From contig NC_079519.1 in the NCBI RefSeq assembly GCF_000801105.2, positions 4,276,668 to 4,340,667 on the forward strand: 64,000 nt of DNA. Reading direction: 5' to 3'. The notes beneath the pieces are model-generated. The model was not told the origin of the DNA, ran no database searches, and saw only the letters and a list, made by a program, of their open reading frames with translations. Each line of letters opens with the position of its first letter. Within the stretch, counting starts at the first letter, position 1. Shown piece by piece: positions 1 through 12,344 of the stretch. The translations under genes and the position numbers were made by a program. Source of the stretch: Raphanus sativus (Eukaryota > Streptophyta > Magnoliopsida > Brassicales > Brassicaceae).

Positions 1-213
1 TGTTAAAACATTTTAAAAAAACACTTTTACATTTTCAATGTATTTTTATTAGGCAATAATGATAATTTATAATTTTGAAGAAATTAATTGTATTATTGAA
101 TTTTGATTGACTAAAAATTATAATAAATAGTTTATCACAAAACAATGAATCAAAATTTCAAATATTTAATATGTGTGAAAATTCTATAACACATCTTTTT
201 AAAACGAAAGGGT
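1..213. mobile_element. MITE, right part only (cut by window edge)
   Basis: The matching copy at 30871-31144 starts with a CCCTCCGTTTTAAAATA-type terminal repeat and ends near a partly inverted TTTTAAAACGAAAGGG. Here only the inner and right parts are present, because the window starts inside the element. It has no coding capacity. The superfamily is not settled, since no clean target duplication is visible. Confidence 0.5.
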
Positions 214-2654
214 CTAACATTAATAAAATTTAGTGTTTCATATTTATACCAAGTTTAGTTTTTTCGGCTAGAATTCATTCAATTAATTATTCTGTAATTT
301 ACTATACAAGCATTCTGAGATTTGTTTTCTTACACCTACTTATTAAGTAAGTATTTTGTAAAATAAAAGAAAACGTTTGTCCCTTGTTTAACCAATGCTA
401 TCAAACCAACTGTTAATATTACAATAAGAAAAAGTTCACTAATTTTATTAAAAAATTTACAAACTTTAAATAATTAAGCTGTAAAGGGACCTAAAGGAAA
501 GACAAAAAAACTAAAATAAAAGAATGTAGGAATAAGTATGAAATAAGCAATAGGATCGAAGAGACAACTTGGGGGGTGTGGGCCGACATGCCATCATCAG
601 AGCCTCTCTTGCTCCATTCTTACCTCTAGAAGTGTTTGCTTCTCTCATCATTACATTTTTTGGATAAAAGTTGGATAAATTTTGAAATTCACTCATCCAT
701 TTATGAGATATTTAAAATAGTTGGTTTTGGCTATTAAACTATACTATAATTTTAAATCAAATGTTGAGGTATAAATATCACATCGACATTATACTTTATC
801 CTTCTGTTTTGATTCATAAAATGTTTAAAAATCGTTTTTAGGTAGCCAAGTTATTATTAAACTTATCTCAAACGATAAACAAAAATAAACAAAATCAGAA
901 CTTGTACGGTACTGGCAAAACGGATACAAACGAATAAAGATAAAGAAAAAGGAAGGATTTTGGAATGTCTTATTTGGTTTATGTTGTCGTTAATTTTACT
1001 CATAACATGATACATAACAAATGATAAAATAATAACGAGAAACGTTTTGAAATTTTCCAAAAGTAGAATTCTTTAAATAATTAAAGTTATATAATGAGAA
1101 TAGTTACTATTATAAATAGTGTAGAACTATTATTTGATGTATTGTAATAGAGACGCAATCTCAGCAAATTAACACTAAAAATCCCAACCACTAAACCGCC
1201 CCAAACAACCCATAGATATGCCTCTTCACTTCTGATCTCCCTTCAAACACCAAAGGTGAAATTGTGTTTACATGTTAGTAGCAAATATCTACACTACAGA
1301 TTATCCAAATTAAAAATGAAACGTTAATGGGAAATCTTGACTTGATGGTTACCAAATAGGATGATGTGGAATAGGGAGACAAGTAGAGGAGGCTGTAGGG
1401 GTCACTTGGAGAAATAGTGATCGATCTTCACCCACCGTCGTTCATCATTAATTGCGGCTAATTATAACTTTCATTAGTTATTATCTATGACAATTTTGAT
1501 TGCTCGTTCAATTTTTAATTTTATTTTTGCCATCTTAATTATTAATTTTCTTTGTCTTTAATACCTTTTTATATTTTTTCCGTTGTCAATAGGTTGCTTG
1601 TTAGGAACCATTTTTTTTTTTGCCAACTAAGATTTTATTATGGGCTTAAAAGCTCAGAAACGAGTATACACAAACAAAACACAAACATAAAAGCACAAAA
1701 CCCAAGGCAGTTAAAGGAGACAAACAATGGGCCGAAGCCCAGTCTCCAAACCCACGCGGCGCGCCAAACCACGCATCAAAGAACACGCATGGACGTCCAC
1801 ATGTTGAAACCACATCATCGTCGATACACGCGTCGCACTTCCATCGAGTCGCGACCCACCGACCGAGGCCATTTATCAGCTGCAGTAAGTTTATTTTGTG
1901 AGAAAAATAAAAGGGAAATTTGGGAAAAGGGAATGAAACAACTATACTTTTGTCCCCTTGGAATTAAAACCAAAATTATTGTCCCTATAGTATAAACAAT
2001 AATGAAAATCCAATTTTGTCCTTTCTAATTAATAACTAAATACTATTATTAAGAAAAATAATATAATTTACATTTATTTTTGTTATCTAAAAAGTAAAAG
2101 AATCAGAACCTATCGACTTCGACTCTTCTTTTTCTCCATCGATTAGGTTAAGCCGTCGACACCTTTTTTCCCGGGCTGTCATAGTTCGTCGGAGACCTTT
2201 AATTCATCATCACATATTTCCTTCGTCATCCTTCTTTCATATCTCCTCTTTAAACACCACCAATTAGAATAACTTTGTAATCTCTGCAGGGTACAATCGG
2301 AGATGTTCAAGCTCGATTAGCATCATCTTGTTCTTCTTTTGCTCTTACTTCATCTTGTTTCCCAGAACTTGGAGGTTAGGGTTTCGTAATTCCCTTTGTG
2401 ATCGTTTTTGTTGGTTCGTAATCTGTTTATTTGCATGTACTAAGAAGAGATTGAATTGTTAAAAAGAAAATCGATTCATGTTTATGGTTTTGATTGTAGT
2501 TTTGGGTTGAGTTGATTGTGAGTTTTATGTGCTATTTAAAATGTATAATAGTTTGATTGTGAGACTGAGTTATATTTGATTGGAATTGGACTCATGTTTA
2601 TGTATATTTGAACTTAGAAAATTATATGTTCCTCGATAAGTCTTGCTTGCACAG
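214..2654. other. Intergenic, AT-rich; no gene seen
   Basis: I see no convincing coding sequence here. Several short open frames lack coding character. Around 2090-2390 a pyrimidine-rich stretch followed by GGTTAGGGTTTCG looks like a plant 5' leader and may be the old promoter and leader of the F-box relic that follows. The same sequence lies at 31145-33586. Confidence 0.5.
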
Positions 2655-2840
2655 GCTCAAGCTAAAAGTTCTAAATTTAAGTACGACAAGTCATGTGTCA
2701 CGCGTTGGATGGACTGTGTTGGTAGAAGTAAACTAAAACTTCTTAATGTTGAGTATCTTTATGTCTCTCGTAAGCGTTTGGAAGTGATACCATTATGCCT
2801 CTTATCTCTGCGAGACACTCATTCACTTAAGAATCAATAG
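2655..2840 (+). pseudogene. F-box/LRR (FBD-type) gene relic
   Basis: A CAG acceptor-like site precedes an open stretch of about 60 residues. It contains RWMDCVGRSKLKLLNVEY and then IPLCLLSLRDTHSLKN. This resembles the part of plant F-box/FBD/LRR proteins just after the F-box linker, usually of the form RWI..AV.R..V..LD...LPLCLF...L..L. No F-box lies upstream, no LRR run or FBD domain follows, and the frame stops at 2838-2840. F-box/LRR genes are often shattered in Brassicaceae, so I read it as a relic. The same fragment lies at 33587-33772. The family assignment is by eye only. Confidence 0.45.
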
Positions 2841-4491
2841 GTGGGTAGCTTTGACTCTGTTTTTTTTACCATGTCTAGAGACTTTGCGTTTAGAGAAAAA
2901 CAAAAATGCTAGTTGATTGCGATTTTTTATCTGCTATTTTGAATGCCTAATTGTGCACGGTTGGTTCTGTGTGTTTGATACAATGTTGTTTTTAGCTGAA
3001 GACTTTTATTCTAGTTGAAACTTGTAGTTGATTAGACCGGGAAGTGTCCTTGCATTTGAATTGTACTATTTTTACAAAGTTGTTTTAATTCACCATGTGC
3101 TTGGCTTATACATGTAGCATGTTGTTTCATCAAAGTCTATTTGTTTTGTTAATTTATTATATTCTCTAATAGGTGATGGAAAGCTTGGAACATGTGATGA
3201 AACGTGATGTTCCAATTGTAGGAGAACTTTCCCTATGGTGAACAAGCAGTGGAGAAAGCATAGGCTCTTGTTTTTTCTGTCCTTTTGATCGGATCTTATT
3301 TGTGTATCTTCTGTAAGCAGAGCAAAGGAAATGTTACATTTACAATTAAGTAATTTTAGCTGATCCATCATTCCAAAACTTACAAGAGATGAAAGCGGAG
3401 ATATTGTAACCATTTTTTAGCTAGAAATTCATGTATAGTTACTACGATTTTATGATGTAACATTTTATGATGTTATTTCAATTATCACTTGTCTAGCAAG
3501 TAGGTTTTTATTGACTTACACGATAACAAACAAAGACATACATGATATGAATTTAGATGGTCTTATTTGACTCTCTTATTAGAGGATATTTTAGGAAAAC
3601 ATTTTTGTAACAAAAATGTAGAAGGAGAGATCGAACACTTCACCTGGGTATTTATAATTACAACATAAACCAATGCACTACTAGAAACTATCAAGATTAG
3701 CGGCTGATTACAAACTTAAATAAAGGTGGGCAGTAAATTTACATTTCTCAAAATCATTGTTAGCAACAAAGAACTAAAATTTAGGGAATAAAATTTTTAA
3801 AAAGGAAATAAAAAGATTTAATAGATTTAGGGAATATTTCATAACAGTTATTTCTTAAATTTTTGGATTTTGTTACAAATCCGGTAGAACGTACATTCTA
3901 CAACGGGTAGAATGTGAATGAGTAAGTAGATATAGAATACCGATATTATAGACAAAAGAGAAATAAGAAGAAAGTATATTCTTCTAAGGAAGACATAAGA
4001 ACATTTATTATCTCTTATGATCTACCAATTATGCAGAACATAGAATAAAATGTAGATTATGTATTCTTCCTGTGTAGATTTTAATGTTTTTAGTGTAATT
4101 CGCAGTCTACCATGTGTAGATCATTGTGTTTGGAGTAGATTGCATATTCTGAAACGCCGTAGATGGTAGATCTGATATACTAACACCTTTAGTCCATTTT
4201 TGAATTTGCTATTCCAAATTTTTTTTTTCAAAAAATAATATTTTCATATATACACATGTTTAACTACTTCATGTTTTATATTTTTCTTAATTTTCTGTCA
4301 CAGTAAATTAATTGATATCAATTTTTATAACTTTGAAGGGTAGTAAAAGTCTAAAAGTGGTAAAATTTGATTTTGTACTAAGGGGATAAAGTCTTAGTTA
4401 TTTGGTTCCCTTTTCCCAAATTTCCCAAAATAAAATGAGGTGAAAAAAACATAGCGATATGCTAAAAAAAATAGTGACGCGCAGGTTCAAG
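2841..4491. other. Intergenic; no gene seen
   Basis: This is AT-rich DNA without a supported coding region. A short transcribed-looking block near 3170-3240 follows the F-box relic but ends after about 20 codons. Around 3890-4180 the motif GTAGA recurs many times in a loosely repetitive way. Nothing else is recognisable. Confidence 0.4.
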
Positions 4492-4776
4492 TAAGAGCAA
4501 TTTTAATGATGGGTTCTTGTTTTTGGATTCTAAAAACACACATAAATATTATATGTAATCAGGGGTTCTAAATTTTACGGAAAACCCAACTAAAAATATC
4601 TAACTTTAGATGTTTTACGGGAAATCCATCCGAAAGTATCTAATTTTAGATATTCTCGGTTGGATTTTCCGTAAAACTTAAAACCCTACAATTACTTACA
4701 CACATATAATATACACATATACACATATGCGTTTTTAGAATCTATGAGTAAGAACCCTCTATTGGGAGTGCTCTAA
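4492..4776. mobile_element. MITE, about 285 bp, with long inverted arms
   Basis: The ends are imperfect inverted repeats: TAAGAGCA...GATGGGTTCTTG on the left, and AAGAACCCTCTATTGGGAG...CTCTAA on the right. The arms continue inward. TTTTACGGAAAACCCAAC near 4576 pairs with the reverse of GTTGGATTTTCCGTAAAA near 4659, so almost the whole element can fold into one hairpin. There is no coding capacity. The TTAGAGCA-type ends resemble abundant Brassica MITEs; the superfamily is not decided. An identical copy lies at 35424-35708. Confidence 0.7.
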
Positions 4777-5220
4777 ATTATGAAAAAGAAACCATTTCGG
4801 AATTACCATTGTATTGTCACCTATATTTAAATTTATTTTTTTCATGTCATTTTTGGTTAATTAAATTATAGTTAGCATTGCAGCTATCGAAAAAGATAAC
4901 AAAATAAAAATAAAAAAAAATCCAAATGTCTCAATATATGCTTAACTCGGATTCAAACATACAGATTTCTAAAAAAAGAGGAGTAAATGTAGACGCTACT
5001 TTGAAATATATAAAACATTACTGTTCGCAGTTAATTTATAGTGTTTCAGATTCTTCACATATATTAAGTAAATTTACTCTCGAACAGAAGAGAGATAGAT
5101 TTTCAGAACATTCTCACATAAAGACAAATTCAAAATCAGTGCCTACGAAAGAATTAAAATTCGACAATGATTAAATATATAGCCTATGAGTATCAGTAAT
5201 AATGACTTTCTATTTCTTAA

Positions 5221-6155
5221 TCAATACTATTAAAACAGAAGGCCCTTTTTTGAGGTGACCTTTTGTTTCAATCATATTTACGTTTTTGTGCCACTGCATT
5301 TTTTTTAAGTGTATTGTTTTTATTTAACTCTTTATTTATTTGTTCCTGATCGTGGCTTAATTATTTAAGATTTCCTTGCTTCATAGATTTCCGGTTTATT
5401 TATCTAGATTTTCTTATAATTGGTCATTGTCTTTTACATTAATTGATTATACTTTAAAAATAATCTCACCAACTCCTATAACCATCGTTTTATATAGATT
5501 AAACATTTGATGCATCAACAATAATGAACATATATATTTATATCACGTTTATATGAATATATATATGTAGATTCTTATTATTGTTCAAATACTATGTTTT
5601 ATATGTTTACAGAATAATATCGTATACTTTGAATAATTATAGTATTGATTTCTCATTTATTAATAATACTAATAAAATATTTCATATAAACAGCAATATT
5701 TTTTTTAATTAATATTATAAACAGATTTATAAATCGAAACTACATTCTGGTATAATATCTAAACTTAAAAACTGATTTCTGGTATAATGATCTCGAATCT
5801 TTAAATCCATATAATATTCTCTCTGTATAAGAAAAATAATACGATTTGAAAAAATTATAAAACTGAAAATAAATTAACATCTAATAAAATCTGGTATAAA
5901 ATCAAAACAACATTCTAATATCCTATCTAAACACACAATTTTAATCATTAAAAATACCAACTCATTAAAATCTGGTATAAAATCAAAACAACATTCTAAT
6001 ATAGCTTTAGTTGAATATTCCTAATTATATTCTTTTGGTATATTCGCGATTAATAAAAATTTACCCCGTATACAACTATATAAATAACGGACGGTAACAC
6101 AACTCACCAAACTAACCATTCGAAATCTCAAAACTTTTTATCCTCATCTACACTT
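5221..6155 (+). other. Helitron 5' leader and subterminal repeats
   Basis: This is non-coding. After the TC terminus it is AT-rich and carries two copies of a motif centred on AAATCTGGTATAAAATC (about 5888 and 5970). Related blocks recur in rearranged order inside an intron of the first RPA-like gene (7500-7810). A probable TATA box near the right end drives the first gene. Confidence 0.7.
6076..6085 (+). promoter_or_regulatory. Probable TATA box of the first RPA-like gene
   Basis: CTATATAAAT lies about 75 bp before the chosen ATG, leaving room for a short leader. It fits the plant consensus TATAAATA closely. Confidence 0.5.
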
Positions 6156-8555
6156 ATGGAATCCAAAATCAAAATCAGCACTTTAAGTGAAGTTAAGCCA
6201 TTTAAATATTCATGGAGAGTTGCTGTGAAAGTGATTCATAAATGGAATTCCTTCAGTCACCAAAAAGGTGCATCTCTTGAGATGGTTCTTGGCGACAAAA
6301 ATGTGAGAAACCCTTACTCTCTATCCTCACTTTCTATACACTTTAGATATTATGTATATGCATATTGATTCAGTATATGATTTAATTTGGTATTTTTGTA
6401 TGATCTTATAGGGTATCAAAATCCATGCCATTTGCAAACATTCCCTACTGGAACAATTCGAGAGCCAATTTGTTGTTGGAGAATGGAAAGTTATTACCAA
6501 CTTTTTATTAAGTTCAGCATCTGGTATGAATCGACCTACCAACCATGTTTACAAAATGGAGTTGTTGCAACATACATCAATAACGGATTGTGATTTCACA
6601 AGTGGCGACAACATGTGTCTCGATCTACATGAGTTTGGCACCATTATAAATGGTTCAAGTGATAGTCGTTTTCTTATTGGTAACTTCTTTTATCTTATTT
6701 ATTTTCCAATTAAGTATCTATATACATTATTTATTATACTATCGTTTTTGATATATAACAGATGTGATTGGAGTAATCATAGACTTTGGGAGTCAAACTG
6801 TTCTTCAAATTGGAAGGAAAGAAGTGACCAAATTGGTGTTTACTCTAGGAGATATCAAGTAATATTTTTAAAGTTGATTCTAAAACATTAATTTGATCCG
6901 AAATTGCTACATAATTATGATCCTAAATTGCATTTACTATTTTTACAGCGACCATCGCCTGGAGTGCTGTGTCTCAGGTAGCTTAGCTGAGCTTTTGATC
7001 AAAGAAGCCAACCCAAAAATTGGAGATATTTGTTTAATCCGATTTGCAAAAATCGTCAAGTTCAAAGGTATTTTCGGATTATATAATGCTATCATTTTTA
7101 TTATCATATATTTATTTAATGTTGTCTTTTATATTTTTATAAAAATGTTTATTTTTTTATTTCAGATGAGTGGGGACTATCCAATGCATTTAATTCTACT
7201 TTGGTGTTTATAAACCCAGATATCAACGATGCAAAATCTCTTAAACAAAAGTGAGTATCTCATTTATAAATATTAATTATTATAATTAATTACACTGAGT
7301 TATTTCTTCTGTTTTTGTTTTTATTAGGTTTCATGGTTCTGAAATCACTCTTGAAAATACCCAGCTGGTTAGTAACAACATACTTATCCAGGATAAAAAC
7401 CAGAGATGGTCTAAATATCCTTTCAGCACCATTCAAGAGATGAAACATTCTGAAAAGGTTTTCTTCTATTATCTCAACAATTCCTATTACCAAAGAACTC
7501 ATAAACTACTTTCTGGTTTAATGATATCAAATCGTTTAAATCCATATAATATTCCCTCTTTATCGTCCGCATTTCTAATTAATATCTACTTAAATATTAA
7601 TCTAATAAAATCTGGTATAAAATCAAAACAATATTCTAATATCCTATATAAACATAAAAACTTTATTCATTCAAAACAAGAATAAATCGTGTTATTTTAA
7701 CAATATTTTCTCAGCAATTAATTAGAAAAACTTAATATTATAAACAAAAACAATATAAATTGTTTAATCTATATCATCTGGCAATAATATCTAAACTTAA
7801 TATTTAACTGCATTTTTTAATCTTTTTATGTTGCTTCTAGGGTGGAAAATGCAGAGTGATTTGTTCAGTTTATGCTATTGATATCATGGATGGATGGTGG
7901 TATTGTGCTTGTGTGGTCTGCCAGAATAAGGTTTTCAAATCACCTATTTCATTTGATGAATTAGATGTGCCAAGATGGTGGTGTGGAGTTTGTCAAGTTA
8001 ATGTTACCAAGGTTTCACCAAGGTCATATTTTCAATAAACATCTTATGTTACATATATTTATTTTATAAAATTTATTCTAATGCTGTAAATTTAAAATTG
8101 AATCTTCTGTATGCAGATACAAGTTAACTTTACTTGTGCAGGATCAAACTGGTGAATCAAAATTCACACTTCTTGACTCAGTTGCCACATATATTGTGAA
8201 AAAATCTGCATACAAGACTGTCAATCTTAACGTTGACAAGGTGATTACTAATATTTTAATGTTTGTTTAATAGTGTAACTAAAATTATTTATGAAAACTA
8301 TTATATTTGCTGATTTAATCTTTATCTGAAAATTAACAGATTGAAGTTCAAGATATTTTACCACATGAGATTGTGGACATCGTCGGTAAATCTTATGGTT
8401 TTGGAATTTCAATCGATGAAAACAACTCCTCTGAAGTCGCGTCATTCAATGCCATGAAAGTTTGGAGTCTCAATGATGCTATTTGGAAAAAAACAAAGTC
8501 GCTGCACCAGAACTCTATTGCTTCAAAGAAGAAAAAAATAGATGGAAGTGGCTGA
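6156..8555 (+). CDS. Helitron-borne RPA70-like OB-fold protein A (455 aa)
   Basis: Nine exons join in frame: 6156-6302, 6412-6679, 6762-6858, 6949-7067, 7166-7250, 7328-7457, 7841-8022, 8117-8240 and 8340-8555. All introns are GT-AG and the total is 1368 bp. The protein resembles the large subunit of replication protein A, which binds single-stranded DNA. An N-terminal OB-fold block (DUF223-like, about residues 1-140) contains RPTNHVYKM. A central OB-fold block carries ICLIRFAKIVKFK. The C-terminal domain has a CxxC pair (C306/C309) and a second pair (C330/C333), as in the RPA70 zinc ribbon. It is shorter than cellular RPA70 and lacks that protein's N-terminal protein-interaction domain. The neighbour at 9445 is a paralogue. 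Many plant Helitrons carry such genes; a role with RepHel in rolling-circle replication is inferred. Confidence 0.9.
7500..7810 (+). repeat. Copy of the Helitron leader inside an RPA intron
   Basis: Intron 6 of the first RPA-like gene (7458-7840) is several times longer than the others. It contains blocks also found at 5700-6010. TTTAAATCCATATAATATTC occurs in both, as do AAATCTGGTATAAAATC and AATATCTAAACTTAA, but the order of the blocks differs. This points to duplication within the element after the gene was in place. Confidence 0.7.
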
Positions 8556-9444
8556 TTTGAAACTAATTATTGGATTTTTTTTTTTCATTGTTGGTGTTTT
8601 TCATTGTTGTTTTTTAATATTTCTTTGCTAAGAGTTTGTTGTTTTTGTTTTTGGTTTTTATATTTATTCAATTATTCAAATAAAATATTTATTATTATTG
8701 GTAAGAATAAAATTAATTTTTCAAATATTGATTATCCTATTTATTCGAATTGTCTTCAAACGTGAATGAATAATAATTTTTATCCAGTTTATACAGAATC
8801 AACAATCAACATTTATTTTCCATTTTCCTAACTAGCCAGAATCAGTTCCATACCTAATTCAGGACTAATAGTATAACTTTTCATTAAGTTCATATATTAT
8901 TTTTGAATAAGAACCTATATATATATATAACAGTCCTTACTTACCTTAGTTTCCACAGAAGCATTGCATGATATCTCTGCCACAACCCTTTTATTCATTC
9001 TTTAATGTTTTGCGGAATATCCTAACTGTAAAAAAATACCCAATTATTATAATCATGTATTGATAAACAAAACATTAATATAACAGATAATTTGTTAGGA
9101 AATCAGGATCGAATTTGGGTGGCATAAATTTGTGAAAGGATCCATGTCTATGGAATATACTTTCTGTGTAACGATATTTGTTATAATTCAATCTAATTTG
9201 CATATCTTCAATATGTCGGTAACAACAAAATCTAGATTTTATGCCGCCTAATAACCAATATTGATTTTCCTATATGGTATTCGAAAATCTCATGTAGATT
9301 CTGTGATCTTTTAAACTAACAACTAATATATTCTATAACAGTATTGAAAACGAAATCCATACACGATACCATGACATTTCTTATATATATATTTGATGTC
9401 AGACTCTGAGCGATTACATTTCAAAAGATAAGAATTGATTCACC
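8556..9444 (+). other. Spacer between the two RPA-like genes
   Basis: No gene is seen. At 8814-8872 a block with TTTTCCATTTTCCTAACTAG is clearly related to the two repeat units near the Helitron 3' end (18889 and 19439). A TTATATATATATTT tract at 9381-9394 is a likely TATA region for the second RPA-like gene, about 55 bp before its ATG. Confidence 0.5.
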
Positions 9445-11768
9445 ATGTCCTTTAAACAAAAGATGGTTTACCTTGATGAAATTCGACCATGGAAGACTGC
9501 TTGGTTCATCGAAGCCAAAGTGCTCCACACCTGGAAACCATCCAATACTAGCTTTGGTGAGAGTTTGGAAATCATTTTATCAGACAAGAAGGTAATGACG
9601 ATTTTGAAATCTGTCTCATTGATATTGTTCTAAATCCAAGCGACTTATATGTTTGATAATTAACGCAGGGTTGCAAGATCCATGCTACATGTAAGAAAAA
9701 CTATCTGAACTCTTTGGGAAAAGAATGCAGAGTTGGTGAATGGAAGACATTGTATAACTTTCAAGTGAGTGCTGCCGGTAAACATTACAGACCAACCCAG
9801 CACATGTACAAGATCACTTTCATCAACCAGACGGTTATTAAACCTTCAGATTTCCTTAATGATGATATGTTTCTTTCGCTTTCATCGTTTGAAACTGTTA
9901 TGAGTGGACAATTAGATAACGATATCCTCATTGGTAATTATCATACCTTTACTTTCTTTTTTTAAGGTGATCGAAAATATACTATCTTACATTTTTTTAA
10001 ACTAGATATTGTTGGACAAGCTCTTGATGTATCAGAAATCCGAACCATCAAAACCAAAGGTGGAAAGGAGATAAAAAAGATTGAATTTCAACTGAGAGAC
10101 ATCAGGTGATACATATATTTGGAAATAAATATCGTGTTATATTGTGTGCATAATCATATTATAATACAATGTTTATTCTTTTAATGAAGTGATCAACGCA
10201 TCCCTATTTGTTTATGGGGAAAATTTGCTGAAGAAATGGAATCTCATAGAGAGGAAGCCCAATTTGGAGTTGTTGTTTGTTTGATCCGCTTTGCTAAAAT
10301 TGGGGCGTTTAGAGGTATGCTAATGATTTGTGAATTTTGAATTATACTGATGATTTATGGATACAATGGTGATTTTTCTTAGGTAATATACAAATCTCGA
10401 ACTCATATGATTCTACACAACTGCTGTTCAATCCTAACATAGTGGAGACAGAAGAGCTAATAGAAGCGTAAGATTCTAAGAACATTTTTAATCTCCTGTT
10501 GAATACAAAATAATTCGAACAGCTATTGTGTAACAAATCTCATTGTGAAAAATATATTGTAGTTTCAAATTTAATGAAGATCCTTTGAGCATTGTTGAGA
10601 CCAGTGAAGAAGGAAAAGAAATTGTAACTCAAGCCAACAATGTGCAAGGACAAAAAGTAGACAGCTGGAATCAGTGTGAAGACAAAAATATTTCTGAGAT
10701 ATTGAGTTGCAATCAGGTGTTGATAAGTTTTGTTCAATATATAATTGTTTGACAGTTTGTTTGCTAATATTTTAAGCTTATTGATTTCAGGGGGGGAAGT
10801 TCAAGGTCGTTGCTACAATCAGTGCTATTGATACTGATTATGCATGGTATTATTTTGGATGTGATCTGTGTCAAACCAGGACATTTAAAGTGCTGGAGGA
10901 AGATATAAACCCTACCACCATATCCAATCCTTTGTTTTGGTGTGAAAAGTGCAAAACAAATGTGATAAATGTCACACCAAAGTAATATTTCATACTTATA
11001 TGTTTTGTTGTGTTATTTTAATTACTCTCTCATCTGATCTCCTTAAACTAACAAGATTTGTGTTGACTTAATTTTAGGTATAAACTTCATGTGATGGCCA
11101 AGGATGATACGGCTCAAGCAAAATTTGTACTTCTTGATTGGATTGCATCACCAGTTATAGGGGTACAAGCTACCAAAATACTAAATGGTTCTTTGGATGA
11201 GGTATTTTCAGTTATATAATGGTTTATTTGTTGTGCATAATATATTTTTAAATCTTTTTGGAATTCCATATTTTTCTATAGATTGAAGATCCTGAGTTAT
11301 TGCCTGAGTGTATTATGGAACTTGTGGGAAAGACTTTTAAGTTTGGTGTGACAATCGAAAAAGGAGTTGAGATTTTTAAGGTGCTTAAAGTCTGGTCAGT
11401 CTACAACACCCTCATGGTTGATTCTCAGTCGGAAACTATGTTGGAGAGGGAGACAACAGCTATCTCAGGATCAGAGGTATTTTATTTGTAAAGATTGAAT
11501 TGAATATTGTTGAACTCTTTCTATTTTTATGTTAAGAAAATCTTCTGCTACGTACTAATATTTGCCTACATTATAGGTGTCTCTATTAACTTACAGTGAT
11601 GAAAGCTCTAGCAAGATGACAAGCTCTAGCAAGATGACAACTCCTCCTAAGCCATCTGTTGATGTCGTTGACATTCCAGATAACACCTCCACATCAAAGA
11701 TACGACCTCTCAAAAGGATCAAAGTTGAGAAGATCAGCAGTGAGGAGCTAAACAACAAGAAGAAATAA
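9445..11768 (+). CDS. Helitron-borne RPA70-like OB-fold protein B (525 aa)
   Basis: Ten exons join in frame: 9445-9591, 9669-9933, 10006-10105, 10190-10314, 10383-10467, 10563-10716, 10791-10981, 11078-11201, 11282-11476 and 11577-11768. The total is 1578 bp. Domain order matches the neighbour at 6156: an N-terminal OB fold with RPTQHMYKI, a middle OB fold with VCLIRFAKIGAF, and a C-terminal zinc-ribbon-like domain with C316/C319 and C343/C346. Exons 1, 5 and 8 have exactly the same length as in the neighbour (147, 85 and 124 bp) and phases agree, so the two genes are tandem paralogues. Protein B has an extra last exon, a Ser/Lys-rich tail with SSSKMT written twice and a basic end resembling a nuclear localisation signal. 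Single-strand DNA binding is expected from the family; its role in Helitron movement is inferred. Confidence 0.9.
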
Positions 11769-12344
11769 ACAACGCTCTTAATAGTTTTCCTGGAGTTATT
11801 ATTTATAATTTATTTAATAAGTGTTTTAAAACACATATGTTATTTGCTTTTTTATCCATGTTCTGTGTTTTCAAACCATATTCTATCGTTTAGTTTGCTA
11901 ATAAAAATGTGCTGTTTGTTTATTCACATTTATTAGATTTCTATAAATTTGGATAATACTTTAATAGAACTGGATATATAGATATACGTTTCTAAATGAA
12001 TTATAAATAAATGAATATAAAACAACGAAATATGCTAAATAATAAATTTTTACTTTATAAATAAAAGTATCATTATCATACTGATACTGCTATTAGTTTC
12101 AAATAAACCCAAAAAGAAGTGTTCAATGATACAAAAACCTCCAAAATTTTTAACCTAAGATTATATCGAGATCAATTTAAAATATACCCAAAAAATAAAT
12201 AAATACATATAATTTTATTGTTGTTTCAAATATATTTTTAGGTATTAGTTAAGATTTCTTTGTCTATATTTTTTTTCCTATTCACGATATCTTTGTATAT
12301 AGAAAAGGGTTTAGCGGCACATTGAGTTTTCAGATTAATAGTCA
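11769..12344 (+). other. Spacer between RPA-like gene B and RepHel
   Basis: This is AT-rich and without a gene. It must contain the 3' end of the RPA-like gene and the RepHel promoter. TTGTATATAG at about 12291 is a possible TATA box, some 45 bp before the RepHel ATG. Confidence 0.4.

Larger units (their letters stand above)
1..5220. repeat. Left copy of a 5.2-kb duplicated segment
   Basis: This stretch reappears at 30931-36152, base for base wherever I compared it, apart from two 1-bp indels (an extra A near 31002 and an extra T near 31912 in the right copy). The left copy begins at the window edge, so its true left limit is not visible. It stops exactly where the Helitron begins. It holds a MITE remnant, an F-box relic and a second MITE but no intact gene. 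Such high identity in non-coding DNA means either a very recent duplication or two haplotypes laid end to end by the assembler. Confidence 0.95.

Noticed and set aside
1552..1995. 147-codon + frame, repeated at 32484-32927
   Set aside because: No domain, odd composition and no splice or promoter context. The repeat at the second position only reflects the segmental duplication.
3090..3413. 107-codon - strand frame, also at 34022-34345
   Set aside because: No resemblance to known proteins, and it lies antisense to the transcribed-looking tail of the F-box relic. Identical copies do not add evidence.
4926..5174. 82-codon frame just before the Helitron
   Set aside because: Lysine- and serine-rich translation of AT-rich DNA; nothing recognisable and no context of a gene.
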